44,187 nucleotides of DNA from Sterolibacterium sp964500605 (lineage in GTDB: Bacteria; Pseudomonadota; Gammaproteobacteria; Burkholderiales; Rhodocyclaceae): NCBI GenBank assembly GCA_964500605.1, contig CAZCOS010000011.1, positions 1-44,187 of the forward strand, given 5' to 3'. The position numbers and the translations under genes were made by a program. Shown piece after piece: positions 32,447-40,725 of this stretch (the first letter of the stretch is position 1; the number at the start of each line of letters is the position of its first letter). The notes beneath the pieces were generated by a model. That model was not told where the DNA came from, made no database searches, and worked only from the letters and a program-made list of their open reading frames with translations.

Positions 32447-34231
32447 TTAATCCAGAGTCGGCATCCCGGCAACCACCTCGGCCTGAAGGGTGCGCTTGAG
32501 GATTTTGCCCACGGCATTGCGGGGCAGGGGGGCGGAGGTGATCCGGACATGCTGCGGAATCTTGTAGGGGGCAAGATGCCCGGCGACGTGGTTTCGCAAG
32601 GCGTCGGCATCCAGCAGGCTGCCGGGCTTCAGGGTGACGGCGACGGCGAGGGCTTCACCGTAGCTGTCATCGGGCACACCGAAGGCGGCCGCTTCAGCGA
32701 TGGCCGGGTGTTGCAGCAGGACGGATTCGACTTCCGCACTGGCGATTTTCTCGCCGCCACGATTGACGATGTCCTTGATCCGGTCGACGACATAGAGGAA
32801 ATCATCGTCATCGAAATAGCCGATGTCGCCGGTGCGGAACCAGTCGCCATCGAAAACCTCACGCGTGGCGGCTTCCTTGTTCCAGTAGCCTTGCATGAGC
32901 GTGACGCCGCGCAGCCAGATTTCTCCCGCTTTTCCTTGCGGCAGGACGTGCCCTGCTTCGTCGGTGATGCGGACGTCGAACAGCGGCGAGGTCGGACCGT
33001 TGCTGCGTGGTTTCCAGGCAAAGGCTTCACCGGTGGCTGCATTCGACGGGCCGTTGGTTTCGGTCAGCCCGTAGCCGATGCCGGCGATGGCGTGTGGCTT
33101 TTTCTCGTCGACGAGTTCGATCAGGCGGTCAGGAATGCCCGCGCCGCCAAAGCCTAGCCAGGCGAGGCTGGCGGTATCTGTTTCGTCAAAGCGGGAATCC
33201 CCCAGAAGCTGCATCATCATCGCCGGGGCGGTAGCCAGTTGCGTGATGCGTTCCCGGGCGATGGTGTCAAGCACCGCACCTACATCCCATTTGTACATGA
33301 CGACGAGGCGGCGGCCCGTACGCAGGGCGGAAAGGAACTGGGCATGCAGGCCGCTGGAGTGAAACAGCGGCACGGCCATGAGGGTGGTCATCTCGAAGCC
33401 CGCCGACATCATCGCGCCGAAGCGTTCGGGCGAAGTCATGACGAAGAGCGCGCCGAAGTATTCCATGTTGATGATGCCCTGCGTCATCGCCCGATGGGTC
33501 GAGACCACACCCTTCGGGTGGCTGGAGGTGCCTGAGGTGTACATGATCATGGCCAGATCATCGGGGCGAATGTCTTGCGGCGGCAGTGCGGGCGGGGAAG
33601 AAAGGAGGGCGGTCTGGCTGATGAGCTTCCGGTAAGAGAGGATGCGGGCCGGGGCCGCTGTTTCGCCAGCGGCAGTGACAATGTCGATGCCGGTATCGGT
33701 ATCGTCGCCGACGGCGATGGCCGAGAGTGCCAGTCGGGGCAGGTCGTCGACGACATGGGCCAGGCGCGGCGCGTCGCAAAACAGAAGTTTCGGGGCAGAA
33801 TCGCTCAGGCCATAGACCAGCTCTTCACGCTGTCCCCAGCTGTTGAGCGGGACGGCAATGGCCCCGCAAAGAATAGTTGCCGCATAGGCGGCCATCCATT
33901 CCGGGCGGTTGCGCATGGCAATGGCCACGCGGTCGCCACGGGTGATGCCGCAGGTCTGCCGAAGGGTGAGAACCAGCGCGTCGACGTGGCGAAAGAATTC
34001 GGTGTACGTCCAGCGCACGTCCTGCCAGACGATGAATTCCTTGTCACCAAAACCGCGCCCCTGTTCGATGAGTGCGGCCAGCGTGAGGGGCGCGTTCTTG
34101 TAGAGGCGATACCGGCGTCCGTCGAGGTCGATATCCTCCAGTTCAAACGGCGAGCCGGGGGCGGTGAGCTGCTGGTGCACCGCCTGTAACTGCGTCCGGA
34201 GCGGATGGGCTGTCTCGAAGGATTCACTCAT
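32447..34231 (-). CDS. AMP-forming acyl-CoA synthetase (ANL superfamily)
   Basis: Activates a carboxylic acid to its CoA thioester through an acyl-adenylate. The AMP-binding loop MYTSGTSSHPKGV, the GYGLTETNG motif, the WFRTGDIGYFDDDDFLYVVDRIKDIVNRGGEKI hinge region and the C-terminal catalytic lysine in RNAVGKILKR are all present. It has 594 residues, with about 45 extra at the N-terminus compared with FadD-type enzymes. The chain length or ring nature of the substrate is not visible. It lies 20 bases after the smaller acyl-CoA dehydrogenase gene, in one operon with both dehydrogenases, so all three probably act on the same acid. Confidence 0.93.
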   Translation of the reverse strand: MSESFETAHPLRTQLQAVHQQLTAPGSPFELEDIDLDGRRYRLYKNAPLTLAALIEQGRGFGDKEFIVWQDVRWTYTEFFRHVDALVLTLRQTCGITRGDRVAIAMRNRPEWMAAYAATILCGAIAVPLNSWGQREELVYGLSDSAPKLLFCDAPRLAHVVDDLPRLALSAIAVGDDTDTGIDIVTAAGETAAPARILSYRKLISQTALLSSPPALPPQDIRPDDLAMIMYTSGTSSHPKGVVSTHRAMTQGIINMEYFGALFVMTSPERFGAMMSAGFEMTTLMAVPLFHSSGLHAQFLSALRTGRRLVVMYKWDVGAVLDTIARERITQLATAPAMMMQLLGDSRFDETDTASLAWLGFGGAGIPDRLIELVDEKKPHAIAGIGYGLTETNGPSNAATGEAFAWKPRSNGPTSPLFDVRITDEAGHVLPQGKAGEIWLRGVTLMQGYWNKEAATREVFDGDWFRTGDIGYFDDDDFLYVVDRIKDIVNRGGEKIASAEVESVLLQHPAIAEAAAFGVPDDSYGEALAVAVTLKPGSLLDADALRNHVAGHLAPYKIPQHVRITSAPLPRNAVGKILKRTLQAEVVAGMPTLD

Positions 34232-34251
34232 CGCACCCGCCCCCTGCTGAT

Positions 34252-35373
34252 TTACAGACCGACGATGCCTGCCACGCGGTCGCGATGGTAGGTGATGTCG
34301 CCTAAGGCGGCGACGCAGACCCGGCCGCGCTTGAGGTAGAGGCCGACATCCAGCTCGTCGGTGACACCGATGCCGCCGTGCATCTGGACGGCTTCACTGC
34401 TGACCAGTTCCAGCACTTCACCCATCTTGGCTTTGGCCGCGCTGGCGTAGAAGGGGAGGAAGGCCGGGTTTTCATCGACGATGGACAGGGCGGCCAGCAC
34501 GGTGCTGCGGGCCAGCTGCATCTGCACGAACATCTTCGCGGCCCGGTGTTGCAGGGCTTGGAAGGAGCCGATGAGCACGTCGAACTGCACGCGCTGCTTG
34601 AGGTAGTCGACGGTCGTGTCGAAGAGCCACTGGGCAATGCCCAGCATTTCCGCACACAGGGCCACACGGCCCCGGTCGAGGATCTGGTCGAGCAGATCCA
34701 GGCCTTCATCCACCGAGCCCAGGACGGCATCAGCACTTACCTGCACATTGCTGAACACGATACGGGCGGCGTTGCGCGTGTCGATCATGGAAAGACGGTG
34801 ACGGGTGATACCGGCGGCCTTCGCATCAACGAGGAACAGCGTCTGGCCTTTTTCTGTTCGGGCGGAAACGATGAGCTGATCGGCGCAGTCGCCATCCATG
34901 ACGAATTGCTTTGTACCGTTGAGGACGTAGCCATTGCCTTCTTTCGCCGCCGTGGTGGCACAGGCTTTCGGGTCGTGGCGCGGGCCTTCGTCGACGGCCA
35001 GGGCGAAGCGCGCCTCGCCGGCGATGAGCTTGGGCAGCCAGTGGTCGCGCTGGGCTTGTGAGCCGCCCAGTTGCAGGGCTGCACCGCCCAGCACGACGGT
35101 GGCGAGGAAGGGCGAGCCGGCGAGCGTCTTGCCGGCAGGTTCGAGTACTGCACCGACACCCTGGAAGCCAAAGCCCAGGCCGCCTTGTTCCTCGCTGGCG
35201 AGAATGCCCGTCCAGCCCATTTCGACCATCTGCTGCCAGAGCTCGGGCACATAGCACAGCGTGTCCTTGTTCTCGCGCATCTGGCGCAAGGCCTTGGTGC
35301 TGAAGTTGTTCTGGAAGTAATCCTGTGCGGTTTCCTGCAGCAGGCGTTGTTCTTCGTTAAAAAGGAGTCCCAT
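34252..35373 (-). CDS. Acyl-CoA dehydrogenase, smaller subunit type
   Basis: FAD-dependent acyl-CoA dehydrogenase of 373 residues: N-terminal helical domain (FNEEQRLLQETAQDYF), middle domain (LNGTKQFVMDGDCADQLIV) and C-terminal helices ending in EAVQMHGGIGVTDELDVGLYLKR. The usual YEGT catalytic-glutamate motif of MCAD is missing from its C-terminus, and the helix-G position has DRGRVAL instead of a clear glutamate. This pattern is common in the partner subunit of heteromeric dehydrogenases (PimD-like or actinobacterial steroid FadE pairs). It follows the larger subunit by 27 bases. The two probably form one enzyme. Confidence 0.9.
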   Translation of the reverse strand: MGLLFNEEQRLLQETAQDYFQNNFSTKALRQMRENKDTLCYVPELWQQMVEMGWTGILASEEQGGLGFGFQGVGAVLEPAGKTLAGSPFLATVVLGGAALQLGGSQAQRDHWLPKLIAGEARFALAVDEGPRHDPKACATTAAKEGNGYVLNGTKQFVMDGDCADQLIVSARTEKGQTLFLVDAKAAGITRHRLSMIDTRNAARIVFSNVQVSADAVLGSVDEGLDLLDQILDRGRVALCAEMLGIAQWLFDTTVDYLKQRVQFDVLIGSFQALQHRAAKMFVQMQLARSTVLAALSIVDENPAFLPFYASAAKAKMGEVLELVSSEAVQMHGGIGVTDELDVGLYLKRGRVCVAALGDITYHRDRVAGIVGL

Positions 35374-35400
35374 ATTCGTTTCTTTCGCAGCGTGTGTGGC

Positions 35401-36612
35401 TCAGGAGGGAAGGCCCAGGATGCGCTTGGCAATGACGTTGAGCTGGATTTCGGACGTGCCGCCCGCGATGCAGAAGGTCCAGGACAGCAGCCATTGTTTG
35501 GCAACCATCAGTTCGTCATCGTTGAATTCCTGGCCCGGCTCGCCGGTATCCCAGCCGAGCGAGCGATGGCCCATGAGGCCCATGAGGGCTTCGTATTTGT
35601 GGCGGCCTTCCTCGGCGGATGCGTATTTGAAGATGGAGGTCAGTGCGCCGACATCGCCGCCGGCTTTGGCTTCCTCGCCCACGCGCTGCATGGTGAAGAG
35701 GAAGGCTTTTTCGTCGATGATGACGCTGGCGATACGGTCGCGCAGGGCAGCCTTCTGCACCGGGTCGGTGATCTGCGGCAGATACTCGTGAGCCAGCGAG
35801 GTGAGGTCGCGCCCCTTCACGCTGGATTCGTTCAGCTTGGCCATCGCGCTGCGCTCGTATTGCAGCAGCTTCTTGGTGATCGCCCAGCCGCCGTTGATTT
35901 CACCGATGACGTTTTTCACCGGCACACGGACGTTATCGAAGAAGACCTGGCAGAAATTGGACTTGCCCGACAAGAGCTCGATGGGCTTGATGCTGATGCC
36001 CGGGGTGTTCATGTCCAGCAAGACGAGGGTGATGCCCTGCTGCTTGTCCTTGGCCGGGTCGTTGTCCGTGCGGATAAGGCAGTACATCCAGTCGGATTTT
36101 TGCGCGTAGGAGGTCCAGATTTTCGAGCCGTTGATGACGAATTCATCCCCTTCGCGGTCTGCACGCATCTTGAGGCTGGCAAGATCCGAGCCCGCATTGG
36201 GTTCCGAGAAGCCCTGGCACCAGCTCGCCTCACCGGAACACATCTTCGGGATGTGCTGGCGTTTTTGTTCTTCCGTGCCGAATTCGAGAATGATGGGGCC
36301 GATCATCCAGATGCCCAGATTCACCATCGGCAGGCGGCATTTCATGCGCGAAAGCTCACGCTCCAGGATCTGCGCTTCAGCCCGGGAAAGACCGCCGCCG
36401 CCGTATTCCACCGGCCAGGTGGGCGCGAACCAGCGTTTGTCACGCATGCGCTCGTACCAAAGACGCTGGGGTTCGGAGTCAAACTGGATCTTGCTACCCA
36501 CCCAGACGATGCCGCCTTCCGGCGTGGGGGTGCGCATTTCTGGCGGGCAATTTTCCTCCAGCCAGGCACGGACTTCCTGGCGGAATTTTTCGAGTTGTTC
36601 CTTGTCGCTCAT
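35401..36612 (-). CDS. Acyl-CoA dehydrogenase, larger subunit type
   Basis: Acyl-CoA dehydrogenase of 403 residues. The signature QGFSEPNAGSDLASL and the FAD-contact region FVINGSKIWTSYAQKSDWMYCLIRT are clear. The C-terminus ends in IAGGTSEIQLNVIAKRILGLP, so the position of the MCAD catalytic glutamate (YEGT) holds glycine. A glutamate in KLLQYERSAM on helix G may serve instead, as in isovaleryl-CoA dehydrogenase. It is the first gene of the three-gene operon. It resembles PimC-type large subunits. Substrates could be dicarboxylic, branched or ring-derived acyl-CoA esters; sequence alone does not decide. Confidence 0.92.
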   Translation of the reverse strand: MSDKEQLEKFRQEVRAWLEENCPPEMRTPTPEGGIVWVGSKIQFDSEPQRLWYERMRDKRWFAPTWPVEYGGGGLSRAEAQILERELSRMKCRLPMVNLGIWMIGPIILEFGTEEQKRQHIPKMCSGEASWCQGFSEPNAGSDLASLKMRADREGDEFVINGSKIWTSYAQKSDWMYCLIRTDNDPAKDKQQGITLVLLDMNTPGISIKPIELLSGKSNFCQVFFDNVRVPVKNVIGEINGGWAITKKLLQYERSAMAKLNESSVKGRDLTSLAHEYLPQITDPVQKAALRDRIASVIIDEKAFLFTMQRVGEEAKAGGDVGALTSIFKYASAEEGRHKYEALMGLMGHRSLGWDTGEPGQEFNDDELMVAKQWLLSWTFCIAGGTSEIQLNVIAKRILGLPS

Positions 36613-36917
36613 GGCCTGATCTGCCTCTCTGGGGCTCTGAAAAAACAGTCGGTTATTGTCGCTGAGGGCGGTGGAATGGCATCGTCCGAAAAGACTAGCA
36701 AGCCCATTGCCGCATTTTCGTCACTGTGCATGGCCAAAGACGGGCTCGCCCTGCTTGAGTAACATGCAACGCCGCCATGCGTAACTGCATCCATTGAATC
36801 AGCGTTTCTTTATCATGTCGATTTGGGCGTGAAAAGCTCCGCGATGATGTCATGGCGGGCTTTCCGTTTCATTGCCCAGCGGGAGCCGGGTGGCATCTTG
36901 CGTGTTGGGAGGGAATC
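36613..36917. other. Divergent intergenic region (305 bp), no gene seen
   Basis: It separates the minus-strand acyl-CoA operon from the plus-strand nitroreductase-family gene. Promoters for both must be here, but I found no pair of hexamers with acceptable spacing and no strong dyad. A short 28-codon frame ending at 36762 lacks coding features. Confidence 0.5.
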
Positions 36918-37475
36918 ATGTCTTTCAGGGACTTCATCAAAAGAACAACGGCCAATGTGCTCGGGCTGTTCGTTGTGGGAGAAACCATCGATCTCGAAGT
37001 GCATCGGGGGGTCACGCGCAAGCATACGCCGAGCCAGGAAAAGCGTTTCGCCTTTGCCAAAAAGATCATTACCCGCTCGAATGTCTGGCTGCTCCGGCTC
37101 AGTGGCGGACGTCTGGGCAACAGTTTCTTGGGACGCCCGGTGCTGCTCATGACCACGATCGGACGGAAGACAGGCAAGCCGCGCACCCAGCCGCTGTTTT
37201 ATGTCGAGGAGGGGGCCTGGCTGCTGCTGGTCGCTTCCAATGGCGGCAGCCCCGAAGACCCTGTCTGGGTGAAAAACATTCAGGCCCACCCGCAGGTCAG
37301 GATCAGCCGCCGGGGCAGGGAGCAAGTCTTGCTGGCCCGCGTGGCCACTACGGATGAAAAAGCCGTTCTCTGGCCGAAGATGACCGCCGCTTTTCCTTAC
37401 TGGCAGGAAATCTCTGACCGAAGCCACCGTGAATTTCCTGTCGTCATTCTGGAACCGGATGGTTTGCCGGGATAA
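36918..37475 (+). CDS. Deazaflavin-dependent (Ddn-like) nitroreductase family protein
   Basis: Split-barrel protein of 185 residues in the family of mycobacterial Ddn, whose members use F420 or related flavins to reduce quinones or nitro compounds. The core LLMTTIGRKTGKPRTQPLFYVEEG, the LLVASNGGSPEDPVWVKNIQAHPQVRI stretch and the late FPYWQEISDR and FPVVILEP are typical. An N-terminal amphipathic segment (about 1-40) may attach it to the membrane. F420 is not generally made by betaproteobacteria, so the real cofactor here is open. ATG 36918 has GGGAGGG just upstream; earlier in-frame starts are less likely. It is followed after 56 bases by the caspase gene. Confidence 0.85.
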   Translation: MSFRDFIKRTTANVLGLFVVGETIDLEVHRGVTRKHTPSQEKRFAFAKKIITRSNVWLLRLSGGRLGNSFLGRPVLLMTTIGRKTGKPRTQPLFYVEEGAWLLLVASNGGSPEDPVWVKNIQAHPQVRISRRGREQVLLARVATTDEKAVLWPKMTAAFPYWQEISDRSHREFPVVILEPDGLPG

Positions 37476-37487
37476 TGCCGGTTTCCA

Positions 37488-37523
37488 GGTTCAATGGGTT
37501 CAATAGGTTCAATAGGTTCAATG
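37488..37523 (+). repeat. Tandem 9-bp repeat, four copies, before the caspase gene
   Basis: Four consecutive units of GGTTCAATG / GGTTCAATA run directly into GGTGAGCG, which contains the ribosome site of the caspase gene (start 37532). Copy-number change would alter the leader length without touching the reading frame. Such repeats can vary between strains. Confidence 0.85.
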
Positions 37524-37531
37524 GGTGAGCG

Positions 37532-40500
37532 ATGAACAAGTCTTCCTGGGCAAACTGGCCGTCTGTGTTGTTCCTTCCTCTGGTCTTTCTGCTGACGGCT
37601 TGCCAGATCATGCCCGAGCGTTCAGCCAAGCCGCCGCAGCCTGTCCTGGCCGGCCCGGCGGCCCGGCTTGCGATCCCGCACCCCGGGATGACGCCGACAG
37701 TCCGTGACACACTGATCCAGAAGGTTTTGTCGGATGCGGCCACGCTTCCGGCCGCCCCTATTCTCCGGATCGACACCGGCACACATATTCGTGCAATACA
37801 CGCATTGGCCCTCAGCCCTCGGGGCGGGCTGCTGGCAACGGCCTCGGTCGACCGTACCGTGCGGGTGTGGGATCGTCAGACCGGCGAAGCCCGTGAAGTA
37901 CTGCGCCCGCCGATGAGTTCGCAGGGCTTCGGCACCATGCAGGCCCTGGCTTTTTCTCCGGATGGCCGCGAGCTGGCCGTGGGGGGGATGTCTTTTCTGG
38001 CAAAGCATCCGGCCCGTCCCGGGCAGGCCGAGTTCAGCCTGTATTTTTTCGATCCGCTGAATGGCAACATGACGCGGACGCTGGACAATGTGCCGGGGCG
38101 TATCCGGCATCTTGCCTGGTCGGCGAGCGGTCGCCAGATCGCCGTCGCCTACGGGGCCGAACCGCTTGGGGAATTGGGGGACGACGCGGTGCTGGGCCTC
38201 AGCGGTGTGCGCATTTATGAGGCGCGGACGCTGGCCTTGTTGAAGGACATTGCCACGGAGGCACCTTGCACCTGGGTCGAATTCGACGGCGCACAGCAAC
38301 TGTATGCGACGTGTGGCCGCTTGTTGCTGTCCCGCGACGAGCGGGGGGCCTTGCGGCTGCGTGAAACCCCTCACGATGCGCCTTTCCTGCGCGGTGCGCT
38401 TTCGCCCGACGGCAGTTTGCTGGCCTTGTCGCACAGCGGTGTGGCGCGTCTTGCCGTATGGACGACCGACGAACTGGGCCCGCGCCATTTTCCGGCCTTG
38501 CCCGAAGATCGGGCTACCCATCATGGCGACCTGATTCCCGTCTGGTCACCGGGCGGGAATTTTCTCTACGCGGGCGGGCGACGTTTGTCGGCGCAGATGT
38601 CCCACAACACCTTGTTCAAATGGGAACAAGGCGGGCAGGGGGCGGTGCAGGCCATTCCTGTAGAGCGTGTTGATATTCTCGATCTGGCGATGCGTCGCGA
38701 TGGCACCCCCTTGCTGGCCACGTCGAACGGCGATGTGGATATGCTCGATCAGCGTGACCAATTCGCTACCTTGGTGGATTGCCAGACGGTGGATTCCGAT
38801 AACCGCCCCGGGGCCTTGTGGGTTTCTGCGGATGGGCGGACGGTGGCTTATAGCGATGATGACAATGGCAAGGCGCGATATGTGTTTTCTCATGAACGTC
38901 GCACATTGCTGCCGTGGAGCGAATACAAGGAGCATGCCTTCCTCCTGCCGCCGGTCAGCACGGGCCCCTTGCAAATCACTGACTGGCAACTCGGTACGCA
39001 GCCGCGTTGCAATGGGCAGCCGCTCGATCTGGGAAAATCCGTTGCACAGAATCTGGCGCAGCGGCGGCAGGGGGCGGGTTTTGCGCTGGGGACGGATCAT
39101 GGCGTGGTGTATTTCGACGGAGCCTGCCAGCGGGTCTGGGAGAACCGTACACAGGCTCGCATCATCGCCATCAATATTGCCGAGCAGGCTGGCTATGTGA
39201 TTGCCCAGGACGAGGCGGGGGTGATTCGCTGGTTCCGTATCGAGGATGGCGGCAAGGTGCTGTCGGCTTTCACCAGCAACCTGGGCCGCAGCTGGGCCGC
39301 ATGGACGCCGGAAGGTTTTTACGATGCCTCGCAAGAAGGCGAGAAGCTGGTGGGCTGGCATGTCAATCGTGACCGCCGTCGCGCGGCGGATTTTTATCCG
39401 GCGGCCCGCTTTCGCGAGCTTTATCACGACCCTGCTGAAGTCACCGACGCTCTGCTTCCGGCCAGCGAGGAATCCCCGCGTACGCGCGACCAGAGAGCCG
39501 CGCGGCAGGCGGAGATTCAGCGTCGCATGCAGGCTGGCCTGCCACCACAGATCAATGTTGTGTCATTGCGCGAAACGGTGGACGAGCGCGGGGCCGTGGC
39601 GCACATCACCTACACCTTGCGCACACCTTCCGGCGAACCGGTGCAGCGTGTGCGGGTGCTCATCGATGGCCGCCCGGCCGGGATCGAGCAGGCGATTCCG
39701 GTCGGGGAGGCCGGTGTGCCTGTTTCGAAGGACGAGGACAGTGCGCCGTTGCAACTGGCCGTGCTGGTTCCTGCCGGTGCGGCGGAAATCGGCCTCATCG
39801 CCGAGAGTGGACGGGCTGTCAGCGAGCTCGAACGAGTACGGCTGCGTGAGCTGGCGGGAACCTCCCGTCCGGGAGGCCGTACCGGTGTGGCGGATGGCAT
39901 CAAGCCGCGTCTGTACGCGCTGGTCGTGGGCGTCGGGGCCTATCGTCATGACAGCATCAGTCGACTCGATTTTCCCGCCAAGGACGCGCGTGATTTCGCG
40001 GCCAGCCTGAAGCGTCAGCGCGGGCGTTTGTACCGTGAGGTCGATGTGCGCCTGCTCGAAGATGCGGCTGCCACGCGTGAGGCCGTGATCGACGGGCTGG
40101 ACTGGCTGCGTCGTCAGGCGACGGCCAATGATCTGGCCGTGCTGTTTTTCGCCGGGCATGGCGTCAACGATGCGACCAACCGTTACTACTTCGTGCCGGT
40201 GGGCGCGGATCCGGCACGTTTGCGCAGCACGGCGATTCCCAATGACGACATTGTCGAGGCATTGCAGGCCCTGCCATCGAAAGTGCTGGCCTTCCTCGAC
40301 ACCTGCCATGCGGGGAATGTTCTTGGTAGCAGCAAGCAGCGCAATCTGGCCGTCGGCATGCACGGCGACATCAATCGTCTGGTCAACGAGCTGACCAGTG
40401 CCGAAAACGGCGTCGTCGTTTTCGCCTCGTCGACAGGGCGCGAAACTTCGCAGGAGAGCACCGAGTGGAACAACGGCGTGTTCACCAAGGCCTTGGTCGA

Positions 40501-40666
40501 AGGGCTGGCCGGCAAGGCGGATTTCAATCGCGACGAGGCCGTGTCGCTCAATGAGCTGAATCTTTACGTCGCCGAGCGGGTCAAGCAACTCACCCGGGGG
40601 GATCAGCACGCCAACATGATCCGCCCGGATTCGATCCGCGATTTTCCGTTTGCGCTGATGAAATAG
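37532..40666 (+). CDS. WD40-caspase lipoprotein (bacterial metacaspase-type)
   Basis: Protein of 1044 residues. The leader ends in FLLTAC, with Cys24 as likely lipidation site, so the protein is envelope-attached. A WD40-like propeller (about 85-560) begins with IHALALSPRGGLLATASVDRTVRVWD. A linker and a beta domain (about 660-780) follow, then a C14 caspase domain (about 785-1044) from KPRLYALVVGVGAYRHD. The catalytic pair is complete: His876 in FFAGHGVND and Cys925 in LDTCHAGN. This domain order occurs in bacterial orthocaspases, which usually cut after basic residues. The target and trigger are unknown. No typical effector such as gasdermin lies beside it. Confidence 0.9.
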   Translation: MNKSSWANWPSVLFLPLVFLLTACQIMPERSAKPPQPVLAGPAARLAIPHPGMTPTVRDTLIQKVLSDAATLPAAPILRIDTGTHIRAIHALALSPRGGLLATASVDRTVRVWDRQTGEAREVLRPPMSSQGFGTMQALAFSPDGRELAVGGMSFLAKHPARPGQAEFSLYFFDPLNGNMTRTLDNVPGRIRHLAWSASGRQIAVAYGAEPLGELGDDAVLGLSGVRIYEARTLALLKDIATEAPCTWVEFDGAQQLYATCGRLLLSRDERGALRLRETPHDAPFLRGALSPDGSLLALSHSGVARLAVWTTDELGPRHFPALPEDRATHHGDLIPVWSPGGNFLYAGGRRLSAQMSHNTLFKWEQGGQGAVQAIPVERVDILDLAMRRDGTPLLATSNGDVDMLDQRDQFATLVDCQTVDSDNRPGALWVSADGRTVAYSDDDNGKARYVFSHERRTLLPWSEYKEHAFLLPPVSTGPLQITDWQLGTQPRCNGQPLDLGKSVAQNLAQRRQGAGFALGTDHGVVYFDGACQRVWENRTQARIIAINIAEQAGYVIAQDEAGVIRWFRIEDGGKVLSAFTSNLGRSWAAWTPEGFYDASQEGEKLVGWHVNRDRRRAADFYPAARFRELYHDPAEVTDALLPASEESPRTRDQRAARQAEIQRRMQAGLPPQINVVSLRETVDERGAVAHITYTLRTPSGEPVQRVRVLIDGRPAGIEQAIPVGEAGVPVSKDEDSAPLQLAVLVPAGAAEIGLIAESGRAVSELERVRLRELAGTSRPGGRTGVADGIKPRLYALVVGVGAYRHDSISRLDFPAKDARDFAASLKRQRGRLYREVDVRLLEDAAATREAVIDGLDWLRRQATANDLAVLFFAGHGVNDATNRYYFVPVGADPARLRSTAIPNDDIVEALQALPSKVLAFLDTCHAGNVLGSSKQRNLAVGMHGDINRLVNELTSAENGVVVFASSTGRETSQESTEWNNGVFTKALVEGLAGKADFNRDEAVSLNELNLYVAERVKQLTRGDQHANMIRPDSIRDFPFALMK

Positions 40667-40725
40667 CGTTTGTCCGGAGGCGGGTTTCTGGTGAGGGGGG
40701 GGCTGCGGCAAGCCCTCGCTGTCCG

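Noticed and set aside
35071..36762. 563-codon open frame on the plus strand
   Set aside because: It lies opposite both acyl-CoA dehydrogenase genes, which carry clear family motifs. Its protein has no domain and follows from high GC in the opposite frame.
36794..36816. Promoter TTGAAT / TATCAT before the nitroreductase-family gene
   Set aside because: The spacer is only 11 bases, far from the 16-18 expected.
37444..37782. Minus-strand frame with a repeated Leu-Asn-Leu/Pro pattern
   Set aside because: The pattern is only the 9-bp DNA repeat translated; no other coding sign is present.
40667..40725. Bidirectional terminator between the caspase and binding-protein genes
   Set aside because: Only a five-base GGGCT / AGCCC stem, with no T run on either strand.
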